64,000 nucleotides of DNA from Clostridia bacterium (GTDB taxonomy: Bacteria > Bacillota > Clostridia > Oscillospirales > CAG-382): positions 1 through 64,000 of the forward strand of contig JAFYUZ010000016.1 of the NCBI GenBank assembly GCA_017549365.1. The letters run 5' to 3'. Under the pieces are notes generated by a model. That model made no database searches. It saw nothing but the letters and a program-made list of their open reading frames with translations, and had not been told where the DNA came from. Below, one piece after another: positions 24,709 to 32,907 of the stretch (position 1 is the stretch's first letter; each line of letters begins with the position of its first letter). Made by a program: the position numbers and the translations under genes.

Positions 24709-24802
24709 TGTCGCACATAATCAGTGCCTCCACGCGGCGTGCGACGGGCAACGAAGTTTTTGTCGGCGAAACTGATAATACTGAATCTGGAGGATATATC
24801 GC

Positions 24803-25984
24803 ATGAAAATAGTGCAGATCAACAGTGTCTGCGGGAGTGGAAGCACAGGTAAAATATGTGTTGCTATAAGCGAAATGCTCACGAAGCGTGGTATAGAAAA
24901 TTACATTTTCTACGCGTCAGGGAATAGCGACTATCCTTTGGGTAAGCAATATATGTCTTCGTTGGAAATAAAAATACAGGCGTTAAAATCAAGATTGCTT
25001 GGGAATTATGGATTCCAGTCAAAACGAGCCACAAAACGCTTGATAAAAGAATTGGAGAAGATTTCTCCAGATATTGTACATTTGCACAACCTGCACGGGC
25101 ACAACGTTCATCTTGGACTTTTGTTCACATTCTTAAAAGAAAACAAAATAAAAGTTTTTTGGACGTTTCATGATTGTTGGGCGTTTACAGCATATTGCCC
25201 ACATTATGACATGATTGGGTGCAATCAGTGGAAAACTGGCGGTTGCCACGCTTGTCCTCAAAAGAATCATTATAGTTGGTTTTTTGATCGTAGCAAGCAG
25301 TTGTTTTCTCAGAAAAAAGAGCTTTTTTGCGGTCTTGCTCTGACTATAATCACCCCGTCTCAGTGGTTGGCAGATCAAGTGAAAGCTTCTTTTTTGAAAG
25401 AGTGCAGAGTGAAAGTAATTAATAATGGCATAGATTTGTCGGTTTTCCGCCCAAGAAAAAGCAATTTTAGAAAGAAATACAATTTGGAAGATAAAATTGT
25501 GTTGCTTGGAGTTGCTTTTGATTGGGGTATACGAAAAGGCCTAGATGCTTTTATAGAATTATCAAAGAGTCTCGATGACAGATTTAAAATGGTGTTAGTT
25601 GGAACTAACGAGATTGTTGATAAACAGCTACCAGGCAATATTATTTCGATACATCGAACTCGAAATCAGATAGAGTTAGCAGAAATATATTCTTCCGCCG
25701 ATTTGTTTGTAAATCTCACAAGAGAGGAAACATATCCAACTGTAAATATGGAAGCTATTGCTTGTGGAACGCCGGTGATGACATTCCGTGCCGGCGGAAG
25801 TCCGGAGATGATTGACGACACTTGCGGAGTTGTTGTGGAAAAGGATAATATAAAAGTGATGATAGATACAATAACCAAGGTTTGCAGTGATGGAACTTTT
25901 GATCGCTCTGATTGTGTAAAAATCGCAGGAAAGTACGATAACAATCAGAGACTTTTAGAATATATAGAAACATATGTATGTTAA
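24803..25984 (+). CDS. GT4-family glycosyltransferase
   Basis: A 393-residue GT-B enzyme. The N-terminal SVCGSGSTGKI loop, DIVHLHNLHGH and FWTFHDCWAFTAYC (with a Cys-rich segment around GGCHACPQ) are typical of colanic-acid WcaC-like glycosyltransferases. The C-terminal donor domain has LLGVAFDWGIRKGLDAF and the EX7E segment LTREETYPTVNMEAIACG, then FRAGGSPEMI. It is the first of a second block of glycosyltransferase genes after the giant secreted protein. Sugar specificity cannot be assigned. Confidence 0.87.
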   Translation: MKIVQINSVCGSGSTGKICVAISEMLTKRGIENYIFYASGNSDYPLGKQYMSSLEIKIQALKSRLLGNYGFQSKRATKRLIKELEKISPDIVHLHNLHGHNVHLGLLFTFLKENKIKVFWTFHDCWAFTAYCPHYDMIGCNQWKTGGCHACPQKNHYSWFFDRSKQLFSQKKELFCGLALTIITPSQWLADQVKASFLKECRVKVINNGIDLSVFRPRKSNFRKKYNLEDKIVLLGVAFDWGIRKGLDAFIELSKSLDDRFKMVLVGTNEIVDKQLPGNIISIHRTRNQIELAEIYSSADLFVNLTREETYPTVNMEAIACGTPVMTFRAGGSPEMIDDTCGVVVEKDNIKVMIDTITKVCSDGTFDRSDCVKIAGKYDNNQRLLEYIETYVC

Positions 25985-26036
25985 TGGTTAAAATTGAGTA
26001 ATCCTATCAAAACTTGAGAGGTGGTTAGATGTTATC

Positions 26037-27017
26037 GTGTGCAGTGGGTTGGTCAGTGTAATTATTCCAGTTTTTATGGTTGAGAAATATTTGGCAAAAT
26101 GTATTGAATCTGTACTCAATCAAACATATAGAAATATTGAGATCATTCTAGTTGATGATGGTTCACCAGATCGTTGCTATAAAGTATGCGACATGTATGC
26201 GCAAAGGGATTCTCGAATTGTGGTTATACATCAGGAGAACAAAGGAGTGTCAGGGGCTCGAAACACAGGAATTTTGCAAGCAAAAGGCGAATTTGTTCTC
26301 TTTGTGGATGGAGATGACGAGTTGTATCTTGATGCGGTAGATGTTTTGATGCAGAAAGCCCGCGAATATGACGCAGATGTTGTCTCTGGGGTAAAAAATG
26401 TTGTTGGTCAAAACGGTAGCAAAAGTTCTCCGGAAAATGGAGAGTGCGAATTTTATAGCAATGACGAACCGTTGTTGCTCTCATTGGCCGGAGACAAGAA
26501 CACCAACTCAGCATGTGCCAAACTATTCAAACGTGCGTTTATTGACGAGATTTTTTTTGAAGAAGGAAAAAATATTAACGAAGATGGTTTTTTTGTTTTT
26601 CGGTGTTACGAAAAAAAACCAAGACTAGTACAGTACAATGCGTTTGTTTATCAGTACAATGTCCGAGAAAATTCCGCTTCCAGACAATCTTTTTCGGACA
26701 AACATTTGTCGATATTGTATTTTTGTGAGCGAAAAAAGAGTATTATAGAACAATCTCACCCTGAGTATATTGCCGAGGCAAAAAACATGGAAGTTAGAGC
26801 TAATATACAAATGCTGGACGTTTTGTGTAGTTCAAATGACAGGAAGTATAAAAGCCTTCAAAATAAATGCATAAGAATCGTCAAAAAGTATCACAAGTAC
26901 CATAAGCCTATAAATTATCATCACAGAAGAATGGAATGGGTAGTTATTCTAGGTTTATATCCGCTTTACAAACTCGTTTTTCACATGAAATATTGCAAAA
27001 GCAAGCGAACTTTATAG
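26037..27017 (+). CDS. GT2-family glycosyltransferase
   Basis: A 326-residue GT-A enzyme with the classic N terminus SVIIPVF, EIILVDDGSPD, GVSGARNTG and the metal-binding FVDGDDE. The C-terminal ~120 residues are a variable, basic tail with LYPLYKLVFHMKY at the end, possibly membrane-associating. The start is uncertain. The in-frame codon is GTG at 26037, but the Shine-Dalgarno-like GAGAGGTGG is 13 bases away and better placed for an ATG at 26029 in another frame, which ends after ten codons. Either a short leader peptide or a small frameshift near the start is possible. Confidence 0.85.
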   Translation: MCSGLVSVIIPVFMVEKYLAKCIESVLNQTYRNIEIILVDDGSPDRCYKVCDMYAQRDSRIVVIHQENKGVSGARNTGILQAKGEFVLFVDGDDELYLDAVDVLMQKAREYDADVVSGVKNVVGQNGSKSSPENGECEFYSNDEPLLLSLAGDKNTNSACAKLFKRAFIDEIFFEEGKNINEDGFFVFRCYEKKPRLVQYNAFVYQYNVRENSASRQSFSDKHLSILYFCERKKSIIEQSHPEYIAEAKNMEVRANIQMLDVLCSSNDRKYKSLQNKCIRIVKKYHKYHKPINYHHRRMEWVVILGLYPLYKLVFHMKYCKSKRTL

Positions 27018-27057
27018 GCAACAAAAACATTTATTAACGTATTGAAAAGAGGATTCT

Positions 27058-28353
27058 TTGAAGAATAGTGCTTTTAAGAATGCAGGATGGATTATCGGTT
27101 GCAAAATAGTGCAATCGTTATTGAATCTTGCTGTTGGACTTATAACAGCCCGTTATTTGGGTCCATCTAATTATGGAGTTATCAGTTATGTTGCTTCAGT
27201 TGTTGCATTTGCCCTTCCGATAATGCAATTGGGGCTCAATCATACATTGGTAAAGGAATTTGTCAGTTTTCCTGAACATGAAGGGAAGATACTAGGAACC
27301 GCTATTATAATCAATGTTATATCAAGTGTTTTTTGCATGATAGGCTCTGTGGTGTTTGTAATAGCAAGCAACGAGGGAAAAATAGAAACGATTATTGTGT
27401 GCGCGCTGTATAGTTTAACTTTGTTGTTTCAAGCGACCGAAATGACACAATATTGGTTTCAGTCCAAATTGCTATCCAAGTTTCCATCCATTGCTTCTCT
27501 TTGCGCCTATGTTGTTGTGGCTATGTATAAAATTTATTTGCTTGTAGCCCGAAAAAGTATTGCATGGTTTGCTTTTTCTAATGTTCTTGATTATTTTTTG
27601 ATTTCTGTTATTTTGATGATCGTATACAATAGAATCGGAACTCAAAAATTAGCAATAGACTGGTCTGTTGGCAAAAAAATGTTATCCCGAAGCAAATATT
27701 ATATTATTCCGAGCATAATGGTTATGGTTTTTCAGCACACAGACCGAATTATGATAAAACTCATGCTGGGTGAGGCGGAAACCGGCTTCTATTCGGCCGC
27801 CATAACATGTATAGGAATTAGTGGATTTGTGTATGCCGCAATAGTTGAATCAGCAAGACCGGTTATATTGGAAGCCAAGAAAAAAGACAATGTTTTATAT
27901 GAAAAAAGAATCATTCAGCTTTACAGTATTTTAACATATATGTCTATAGCGCAAAGTGTTGTAACAACAATTCTCGCAAAACCGCTAGTTTTAGTGTTGT
28001 ACGGGGCAGAGTATTCGAAAACGGCAGGTATTCTGGCGGTTGCGGTGTGGTACATAGCATTTGGGCACTATGGGTCTGCCCGTAACATATGGGTTTTGGC
28101 AGAAGGAAAACAAAAGTATTTGACAGCAATAAATGTAACTGGAGCTAGTGCCAACGTGTTATTAAACTTATGCTTAATTCCTGTATTTGGAGCGATTGGA
28201 GCGGCAATGGCCTCGGTAATTACACAGCTCTTTACAAATGTTATTGTAGGCTTTATTATTAAGCCCATTCGAGATAACAATCGCATGATGGTAAAGGGGT
28301 TAAATCCCAAATTTTTGATTGAGATCATTAGCGAGTTACTTTGTCATCGCTGA
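27058..28353 (+). CDS. Wzx-type polysaccharide flippase (MATE/MOP superfamily)
   Basis: A 431-residue multi-spanning membrane protein. The N terminus (SAFKNAGWIIGCKIVQSLL, then ITARYLGPSNYGVISY) is the standard first-helix signature of Wzx/RfbX flippases. About 12 hydrophobic segments follow, including HTDRIMIKLMLGEAETGFYSAA near residue 225. It moves undecaprenyl-linked repeat units to the outer face for the EpsG-like polymerase. A TTG start is used, with AAGAGGA just upstream; no better start is available. Confidence 0.88.
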   Translation: MKNSAFKNAGWIIGCKIVQSLLNLAVGLITARYLGPSNYGVISYVASVVAFALPIMQLGLNHTLVKEFVSFPEHEGKILGTAIIINVISSVFCMIGSVVFVIASNEGKIETIIVCALYSLTLLFQATEMTQYWFQSKLLSKFPSIASLCAYVVVAMYKIYLLVARKSIAWFAFSNVLDYFLISVILMIVYNRIGTQKLAIDWSVGKKMLSRSKYYIIPSIMVMVFQHTDRIMIKLMLGEAETGFYSAAITCIGISGFVYAAIVESARPVILEAKKKDNVLYEKRIIQLYSILTYMSIAQSVVTTILAKPLVLVLYGAEYSKTAGILAVAVWYIAFGHYGSARNIWVLAEGKQKYLTAINVTGASANVLLNLCLIPVFGAIGAAMASVITQLFTNVIVGFIIKPIRDNNRMMVKGLNPKFLIEIISELLCHR

Positions 28354-28481
28354 ACAATTAAATATATATGCTCGATTTAACACACAAACAAGGCTGTTTT
28401 GAGAAACATGAGGGCACACTGTAAGTTTTGGGTTTTGTAACCATTGTTTTTCTTGTGGCAAATAGAAAGGATACGCGATAA

Positions 28482-29309
28482 ATGGAACCAACAAAAGAGC
28501 AATTAGAACAACTGAAATCTATCGAGCTCGAGATGCTAAAAGCATTTATTAAAGCGTGTGACATGCTAAATGTTAAATATTTTCTCTTGGGGGGCACTTT
28601 GCTTGGTGCGGTACGCCACAAAGGCTTTATCCCTTGGGATGATGATATAGATGTTGGTATGTTGCGAGAAGACTATGAAATTTTTATAGCAAAAGGAGCA
28701 TCGTATCTGCCTGATAATCTTTTTATACAAAATGTTTATTCTGACGAGAATTATACGATGTGTTTCTCGAAAATAAGAAATAATAATACTACATTTATTG
28801 AAAGCACTGTAAGTCATTTGAAAATGAATCACGGCGTTTTTATCGATATTTTTCCCTTGGATTATTATCCTGATGAAGCAAAAAAACAAAGAGAACTTGA
28901 TTTTAAAAAGAAAATATATGATATCAGAATAGCTCATACATATAATATTTTAGCTCGTCCAATGAAAGTTCGGCTTTTAGAGTTTTTTTTGAGTATAATA
29001 TATCCATCTGTACGAACAGTTTCAAGAAAAAGAGATTTCTTATACAAAGAAGTCGCTCCCAGCAAACGCATAGCCAATTATGGTGGAGCATGGGGTAAAA
29101 AAGAGATTGTGCCGAAAGATTGGTATGGCGAGGGAGTTTTTGGAGAGTTTGAAGGAGTTACAGTCAGAATCCCGGCTCAATATGATAAATGGTTATCGCA
29201 AGTGTACGGGGATTATATGAAACTTCCACCAATTGAAAAGAGAGTAGGCCATCATTATGTAGATGTTATTGACTTAAACAGATCATATATCGAATATGGA
29301 GAAGTGTAA
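28482..29309 (+). CDS. LicD-family phosphotransferase
   Basis: A 275-residue LicD protein. The nucleotidyltransferase-like core is seen as [13 protein letters not shown] (37-49) and PWDDDIDVG (51-59), the metal-binding Asp cluster. A second conserved stretch, [14 protein letters not shown], lies near 115-130, and HHYVDVIDL near the C terminus. LicD enzymes transfer phosphocholine, ribitol- or glycerol-phosphate type groups from a CDP-activated donor to sugars. The TagD-like gene that follows overlaps its stop (gtgtaATGa), so CDP-glycerol is the probable donor (inference). It likely places a phosphodiester substituent on the polymer. Confidence 0.85.
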   Translation: MEPTKEQLEQLKSIELEMLKAFIKACDMLNVKYFLLGGTLLGAVRHKGFIPWDDDIDVGMLREDYEIFIAKGASYLPDNLFIQNVYSDENYTMCFSKIRNNNTTFIESTVSHLKMNHGVFIDIFPLDYYPDEAKKQRELDFKKKIYDIRIAHTYNILARPMKVRLLEFFLSIIYPSVRTVSRKRDFLYKEVAPSKRIANYGGAWGKKEIVPKDWYGEGVFGEFEGVTVRIPAQYDKWLSQVYGDYMKLPPIEKRVGHHYVDVIDLNRSYIEYGEV

Positions 29310-29707
29310 TGAAACGAGTAATAACTTATGGAACATTTGACCTACTGCACTATGGTCATATAAATCTGTTGAAGCGAGCCAAGGCTCTGGGCGACTATTT
29401 AATAGTTGTTGTTTCTACAGACGAGTTCAACGCGAAAGAAAAACAAAAAAAGAGTTATTTTTCATATGAAGCAAGAAAGGCTTTGGTTGAGGCGATCAGA
29501 TATGTGGATTTGGTTATACCAGAGACTTGTTGGGAACAAAAACGAACTGATATTCACGAATATCATATAGATACCTTTGTTATGGGGGATGACTGGACCG
29601 GAAAATTTGATTTTCTTAAAGAAGAGGGATGCGAGGTTGTCTACTTGCCTCGTACTCCTGAAGTCAGTTCCAGCCAAATAAAAGAGGATTTGCAGGAGAA
29701 AAAATAA
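29309..29707 (+). CDS. tagD: Glycerol-3-phosphate cytidylyltransferase (TagD-like)
   Basis: A 132-residue cytidylyltransferase. TFDLLHYGHINLL contains the HxGH catalytic motif (His14, His17), and RTPEVSSSQIK (115-125) carries the second nucleotide-binding signature typical of TagD/TarD. The length equals that of B. subtilis TagD (129). It makes CDP-glycerol from CTP and sn-glycerol-3-phosphate. It overlaps licD by one base and is followed one base later by capE, a tight translational unit. The donor is presumably used by LicD, because no TagB/TagF-type polymerase is present in the cluster. Cytosolic. Confidence 0.9.
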   Translation: MKRVITYGTFDLLHYGHINLLKRAKALGDYLIVVVSTDEFNAKEKQKKSYFSYEARKALVEAIRYVDLVIPETCWEQKRTDIHEYHIDTFVMGDDWTGKFDFLKEEGCEVVYLPRTPEVSSSQIKEDLQEKK

Positions 29708-29708
29708 C

Positions 29709-30746
29709 ATGTCTCTTTTCACAAACAAAACCCTCCTCATCACGGGAGGTACAGGTTCATTTGGCAATGCGGTTTTGAATCGTTTTCTTGCCACGGATAT
29801 TGGAGAAATCCGCATATTCTCCCGCGACGAGAAGAAGCAGGATGATATGCGTCACGAGTTTCAGGCAAAAATGCCTGAGGTTGCAGACAAAATCAAATTT
29901 TACATTGGCGACGTACGCGACATTCAGTCTGTGCGTAACGCTATGCACGGGGTGGATTATATTTTCCACGCGGCGGCGTTGAAGCAAGTACCTTCCTGCG
30001 AGTTTTTCCCCATTGAGGCGGTAAAGACCAATGTTTTGGGAACCGAAAACGTGCTCACAGCAGCAATTGAAGCAGGCGTTAAAAATGTGGTTTGTCTGTC
30101 CACCGATAAGGCGGCATATCCTGTGAACGCCATGGGCACCTCAAAAGCCATGATGGAAAAGGTGGTTGTTGCAAAATCGAGAACGGTTGATCCTTCGAAA
30201 ACAAAGATCTGCTGTACCCGTTACGGAAACGTTATGTGTTCACGCGGTTCGGTTATTCCTCTTTGGATCGATCAGATCCGTTCGGGAAACCCTATAACTA
30301 TTACTGACGGCAACATGACACGTTTTATCATGTCTCTTGACGAGGCAGTTGATCTCGTATTGTTTGCATTTGAACACGGTGATTCGGGTGACATTCTTGT
30401 TCAGAAAGCACCTGCATGTACCATACAGACTCAGGCTGAGGCGGTGTGCGAACTTTTTGGCGGCAACAAAAATGATATCAAAGTTATTGGCATTCGCCAT
30501 GGCGAAAAAATGTATGAAACCCTTCTCACCAACGAGGAATGTGCAAACGCTGTTGATATGGGCGATTTTTACCGTGTTCCTTGCGACAATCGCGGACTGA
30601 ACTACGACAAATATTTCAACAAAGGCGACACGGAGCGAAATACGTTGACGGAATTCAACTCGAACAACACAAAGCTTTTGACCGTTGAAGAAACAAAAGC
30701 CAAGATAGCATCGCTTAAATATATACAGGACGAGCTATTAAAATAA
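29709..30746 (+). CDS. capE: UDP-GlcNAc 4,6-dehydratase/5-epimerase (CapE/FnlA type)
   Basis: A 345-residue extended SDR protein. NAD(P)-binding TGGTGSFGN is at 12-20. The active site STDKAAYPVN-AMGTSK (131-146) has Met142 in place of the usual Tyr, with Lys146, as in the inverting CapE/FlaA1 branch. It converts UDP-GlcNAc to a UDP-2-acetamido-2,6-dideoxy-4-hexulose, the first step to UDP-L-FucNAc. CapF and CapG genes follow after one inserted gene, which completes the pathway and favours CapE over PseB. It could in principle also feed the bacillosamine-type enzymes upstream, but stereochemistry argues against that. Confidence 0.9.
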   Translation: MSLFTNKTLLITGGTGSFGNAVLNRFLATDIGEIRIFSRDEKKQDDMRHEFQAKMPEVADKIKFYIGDVRDIQSVRNAMHGVDYIFHAAALKQVPSCEFFPIEAVKTNVLGTENVLTAAIEAGVKNVVCLSTDKAAYPVNAMGTSKAMMEKVVVAKSRTVDPSKTKICCTRYGNVMCSRGSVIPLWIDQIRSGNPITITDGNMTRFIMSLDEAVDLVLFAFEHGDSGDILVQKAPACTIQTQAEAVCELFGGNKNDIKVIGIRHGEKMYETLLTNEECANAVDMGDFYRVPCDNRGLNYDKYFNKGDTERNTLTEFNSNNTKLLTVEETKAKIASLKYIQDELLK

Positions 30747-30800
30747 CCCGGGTGCAGACATTTTTGCAAGCGTGCTGCACACTGATCGGAGGACAAAGCG

Positions 30801-32903
30801 ATGAAACAAAGATTTATGAAACTAATAATGATGATAGTGTTGCTGTCGCTTTTTTCGACGGTATCCTGCAGTGCCGGCAACGTGGCGTCTGTTTCGTCAT
30901 TTTCTGATGTTCCCACCGAGCATTGGGGTTATCAGACCATTATGAATATGACGCAATCGGGCCTTTTTAAGGGCACTACCGAGCCTATAAACGGTATTGG
31001 CACTTTTTCTCCCGACAACGTTATGACAAGGGCAGAATTTGTTACGGTTTCGCTTCGTGCAATTTTACCCGAACAAGCCAAAAACATTGGCAACGATTCG
31101 GGAAAATGGTGGAAAGGATATTACGAGCTTGCCCTTGCAAACAGTATTCTTTTGCCTGCAGAATTTGAAAACGGAGATCTTGACAAGCCGATCAGCCGTC
31201 AAGAAATGGCGATGATTATGGTAAGATGTGTTGAAAAGAACGGAGAAAGCCTTTCAAAGCGCGTTGCCACCACTCAAATTGCAGATTATACCACCATCAA
31301 CGAATACTACAAGAATTACGTGCGTGACTGTTTTAGTTTTGGTCTTATAAATGGCGTTGATCTTCTTGGAACTTTTGCGCCGTCACAGTCTTTAACACGC
31401 GCTCAAGCAGCAACCGTTTTGAACCGTCTTGTTGACAAGAGCGTGCGAATTAAGGTTGAGTTTCCGCAGGAAAATGCACCTTCATCAGGCGGATCCGTTT
31501 CTCCCGGCTCCACAAAGCCTTCGGGAGGTAGCGGAAAGCCATCGGGTGGAGGAATCAACAAACCGACAGGAGGAATTGTGACTCCGCCGTCGTCCGAGAA
31601 TAATGAAAAACCTGCGGCAAAATATCCTTGGGAAGAGAAAAATGCCAAAAAACCTTCCGAGTATACTTTTGATGAATATATGGAATTGTCTGATGACCAC
31701 AAGGAAGCGTTTTTTATAACTTTTGATTCTGCAGAAGCTTATGACAACTGGATGGATGATGCGAAGAACAAGGTTAGCGTTCCTTGGAAAAACGGAGGTA
31801 AACAGCCTGCCGAATACACAACAGAAGAATATAACGCACTCACCACTGCTCAAAAAATAATCTTTATGGAAAGCTTTGGAAGCATAGAGGCTTTTGAAAA
31901 TTGGGTTGTTCAAGCTCAGGACAAAGAAAATGCAAAAGAACTTCCGTGGGAAAAAGAAGGCAGACAACCTTCTGATTACACGTGGGAAGAGTACGAAGCG
32001 TTGAGCGCCGAGCATCAGATGGCTTTTCAGAACAGTTTTGAAAATATCGCGGCGTTTGACAAGTGGAAAGAACGTGTTAATCCCGAACAACCCGTGACAA
32101 AATTGCCGTGGGAAGAAGAGGGCGCGACACAACCGTATAACTATACATGGGAAGAGTTTGAAAAATTGACCGATGCTCAGCAGATTGCGTTTCAAAACAC
32201 TTTTGAAAGTATCGAGGCTTTTGAGGAGTGGAGAATGTCTGCACAGGGCGATGAAAACAAAACCGAAGCGATACCATGGGAAAACGGCGGAAAGCAACCT
32301 TGTGAGTATAGCTTGGAAGAGTACAACGCCCTTTCGGAATATTTGCAGATGAAGTTTCAAACCTCGTTTGAAAACGCGGAAGCTTTTGATGAATGGTTGC
32401 GCAAAGCGCAGGGCGGTTCAGAAGAAGAGTCAAATATTCCTTGGGAAAACGGCGGGAAACAGCCTTCTGAATACACATGGGAAGAGTTTGAAGCATTATC
32501 TGCAGAGTTGCAAATGAAATTTCAGAATTCTTTTGGCGGCATAGAAGCTTTTGACGAATGGTTGCGCAAAGCGCAGGGCGGAACAGAAAGCAAGGTGCCA
32601 TGGGAAGCGGATGACGCAAAGAAGCCTTCTGAGTACACTTGGGCGGAGTTTGAAGCCCTGTCAAGCGAATTGCAAATGAAATTTCAAAACAGTTTTGCAA
32701 GCATTGAAGAATTTGATGAATGGTTGCAAAAAGCACAGGACATTGAGGCTGATAAGCCTTGGGAAAACGGCGGCAAACAGCCCGCCGAATATACATGGGA
32801 AGAGTTTGAGGCGCTAACACCTGCATTGCAGATGGCATTTCAGAATAGCTTTGCAAGCATAGACGATTTTGATGCATGGCTTGTCGCCAATAAACCGGAA
32901 TAA
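30801..32903 (+). CDS. SLH-domain surface protein with eight ~50-residue repeats
   Basis: A 700-residue exported protein. The hydrophobic signal segment (8-22) is followed by TVSCSAG, a borderline lipobox. Three SLH modules cover about 30-215 (SFSDVPTEHWGYQTI, then PISRQEMAMI, then LTRAQAATVLNRLV); these bind the secondary cell-wall polymer. A Pro/Gly/Ser-rich linker follows (about 220-270), then eight repeats to the C terminus, each close to P-W-E-x-G-G-K-Q-P-x-E-Y-T-W-E-E-F-x-A-L, ...FQNSF, then a-F-D-x-W. I do not recognise the repeat family. It lies between capE and capF, five bases before capF, so it is co-expressed with UDP-FucNAc synthesis and may bind or organise that polymer at the surface (inference). 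Confidence 0.8.
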   Translation: MKQRFMKLIMMIVLLSLFSTVSCSAGNVASVSSFSDVPTEHWGYQTIMNMTQSGLFKGTTEPINGIGTFSPDNVMTRAEFVTVSLRAILPEQAKNIGNDSGKWWKGYYELALANSILLPAEFENGDLDKPISRQEMAMIMVRCVEKNGESLSKRVATTQIADYTTINEYYKNYVRDCFSFGLINGVDLLGTFAPSQSLTRAQAATVLNRLVDKSVRIKVEFPQENAPSSGGSVSPGSTKPSGGSGKPSGGGINKPTGGIVTPPSSENNEKPAAKYPWEEKNAKKPSEYTFDEYMELSDDHKEAFFITFDSAEAYDNWMDDAKNKVSVPWKNGGKQPAEYTTEEYNALTTAQKIIFMESFGSIEAFENWVVQAQDKENAKELPWEKEGRQPSDYTWEEYEALSAEHQMAFQNSFENIAAFDKWKERVNPEQPVTKLPWEEEGATQPYNYTWEEFEKLTDAQQIAFQNTFESIEAFEEWRMSAQGDENKTEAIPWENGGKQPCEYSLEEYNALSEYLQMKFQTSFENAEAFDEWLRKAQGGSEEESNIPWENGGKQPSEYTWEEFEALSAELQMKFQNSFGGIEAFDEWLRKAQGGTESKVPWEADDAKKPSEYTWAEFEALSSELQMKFQNSFASIEEFDEWLQKAQDIEADKPWENGGKQPAEYTWEEFEALTPALQMAFQNSFASIDDFDAWLVANKPE
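31626..32900 (+). repeat. Eight tandem ~50-codon repeats in the SLH protein gene
   Basis: Each unit begins with Pro-Trp and contains Tyr-Thr-x-x-Glu-[FY], a helical Gln/Phe-rich stretch and a closing Phe-[DE]-x-Trp. The first units are more diverged and the later ones nearly uniform, suggesting expansion at the 3' end. Unit length varies from about 48 to 56 codons because the acidic linkers between units differ. Confidence 0.8.
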
Positions 32904-32907
32904 AAAT

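Noticed and set aside
29709-30746. PseB/FlaA1 (pseudaminic acid) assignment for the dehydratase
   Set aside because: The adjacent CapF- and CapG-type genes complete the UDP-L-FucNAc route, and no pseudaminic-acid genes (pseC, pseH, pseI) follow.
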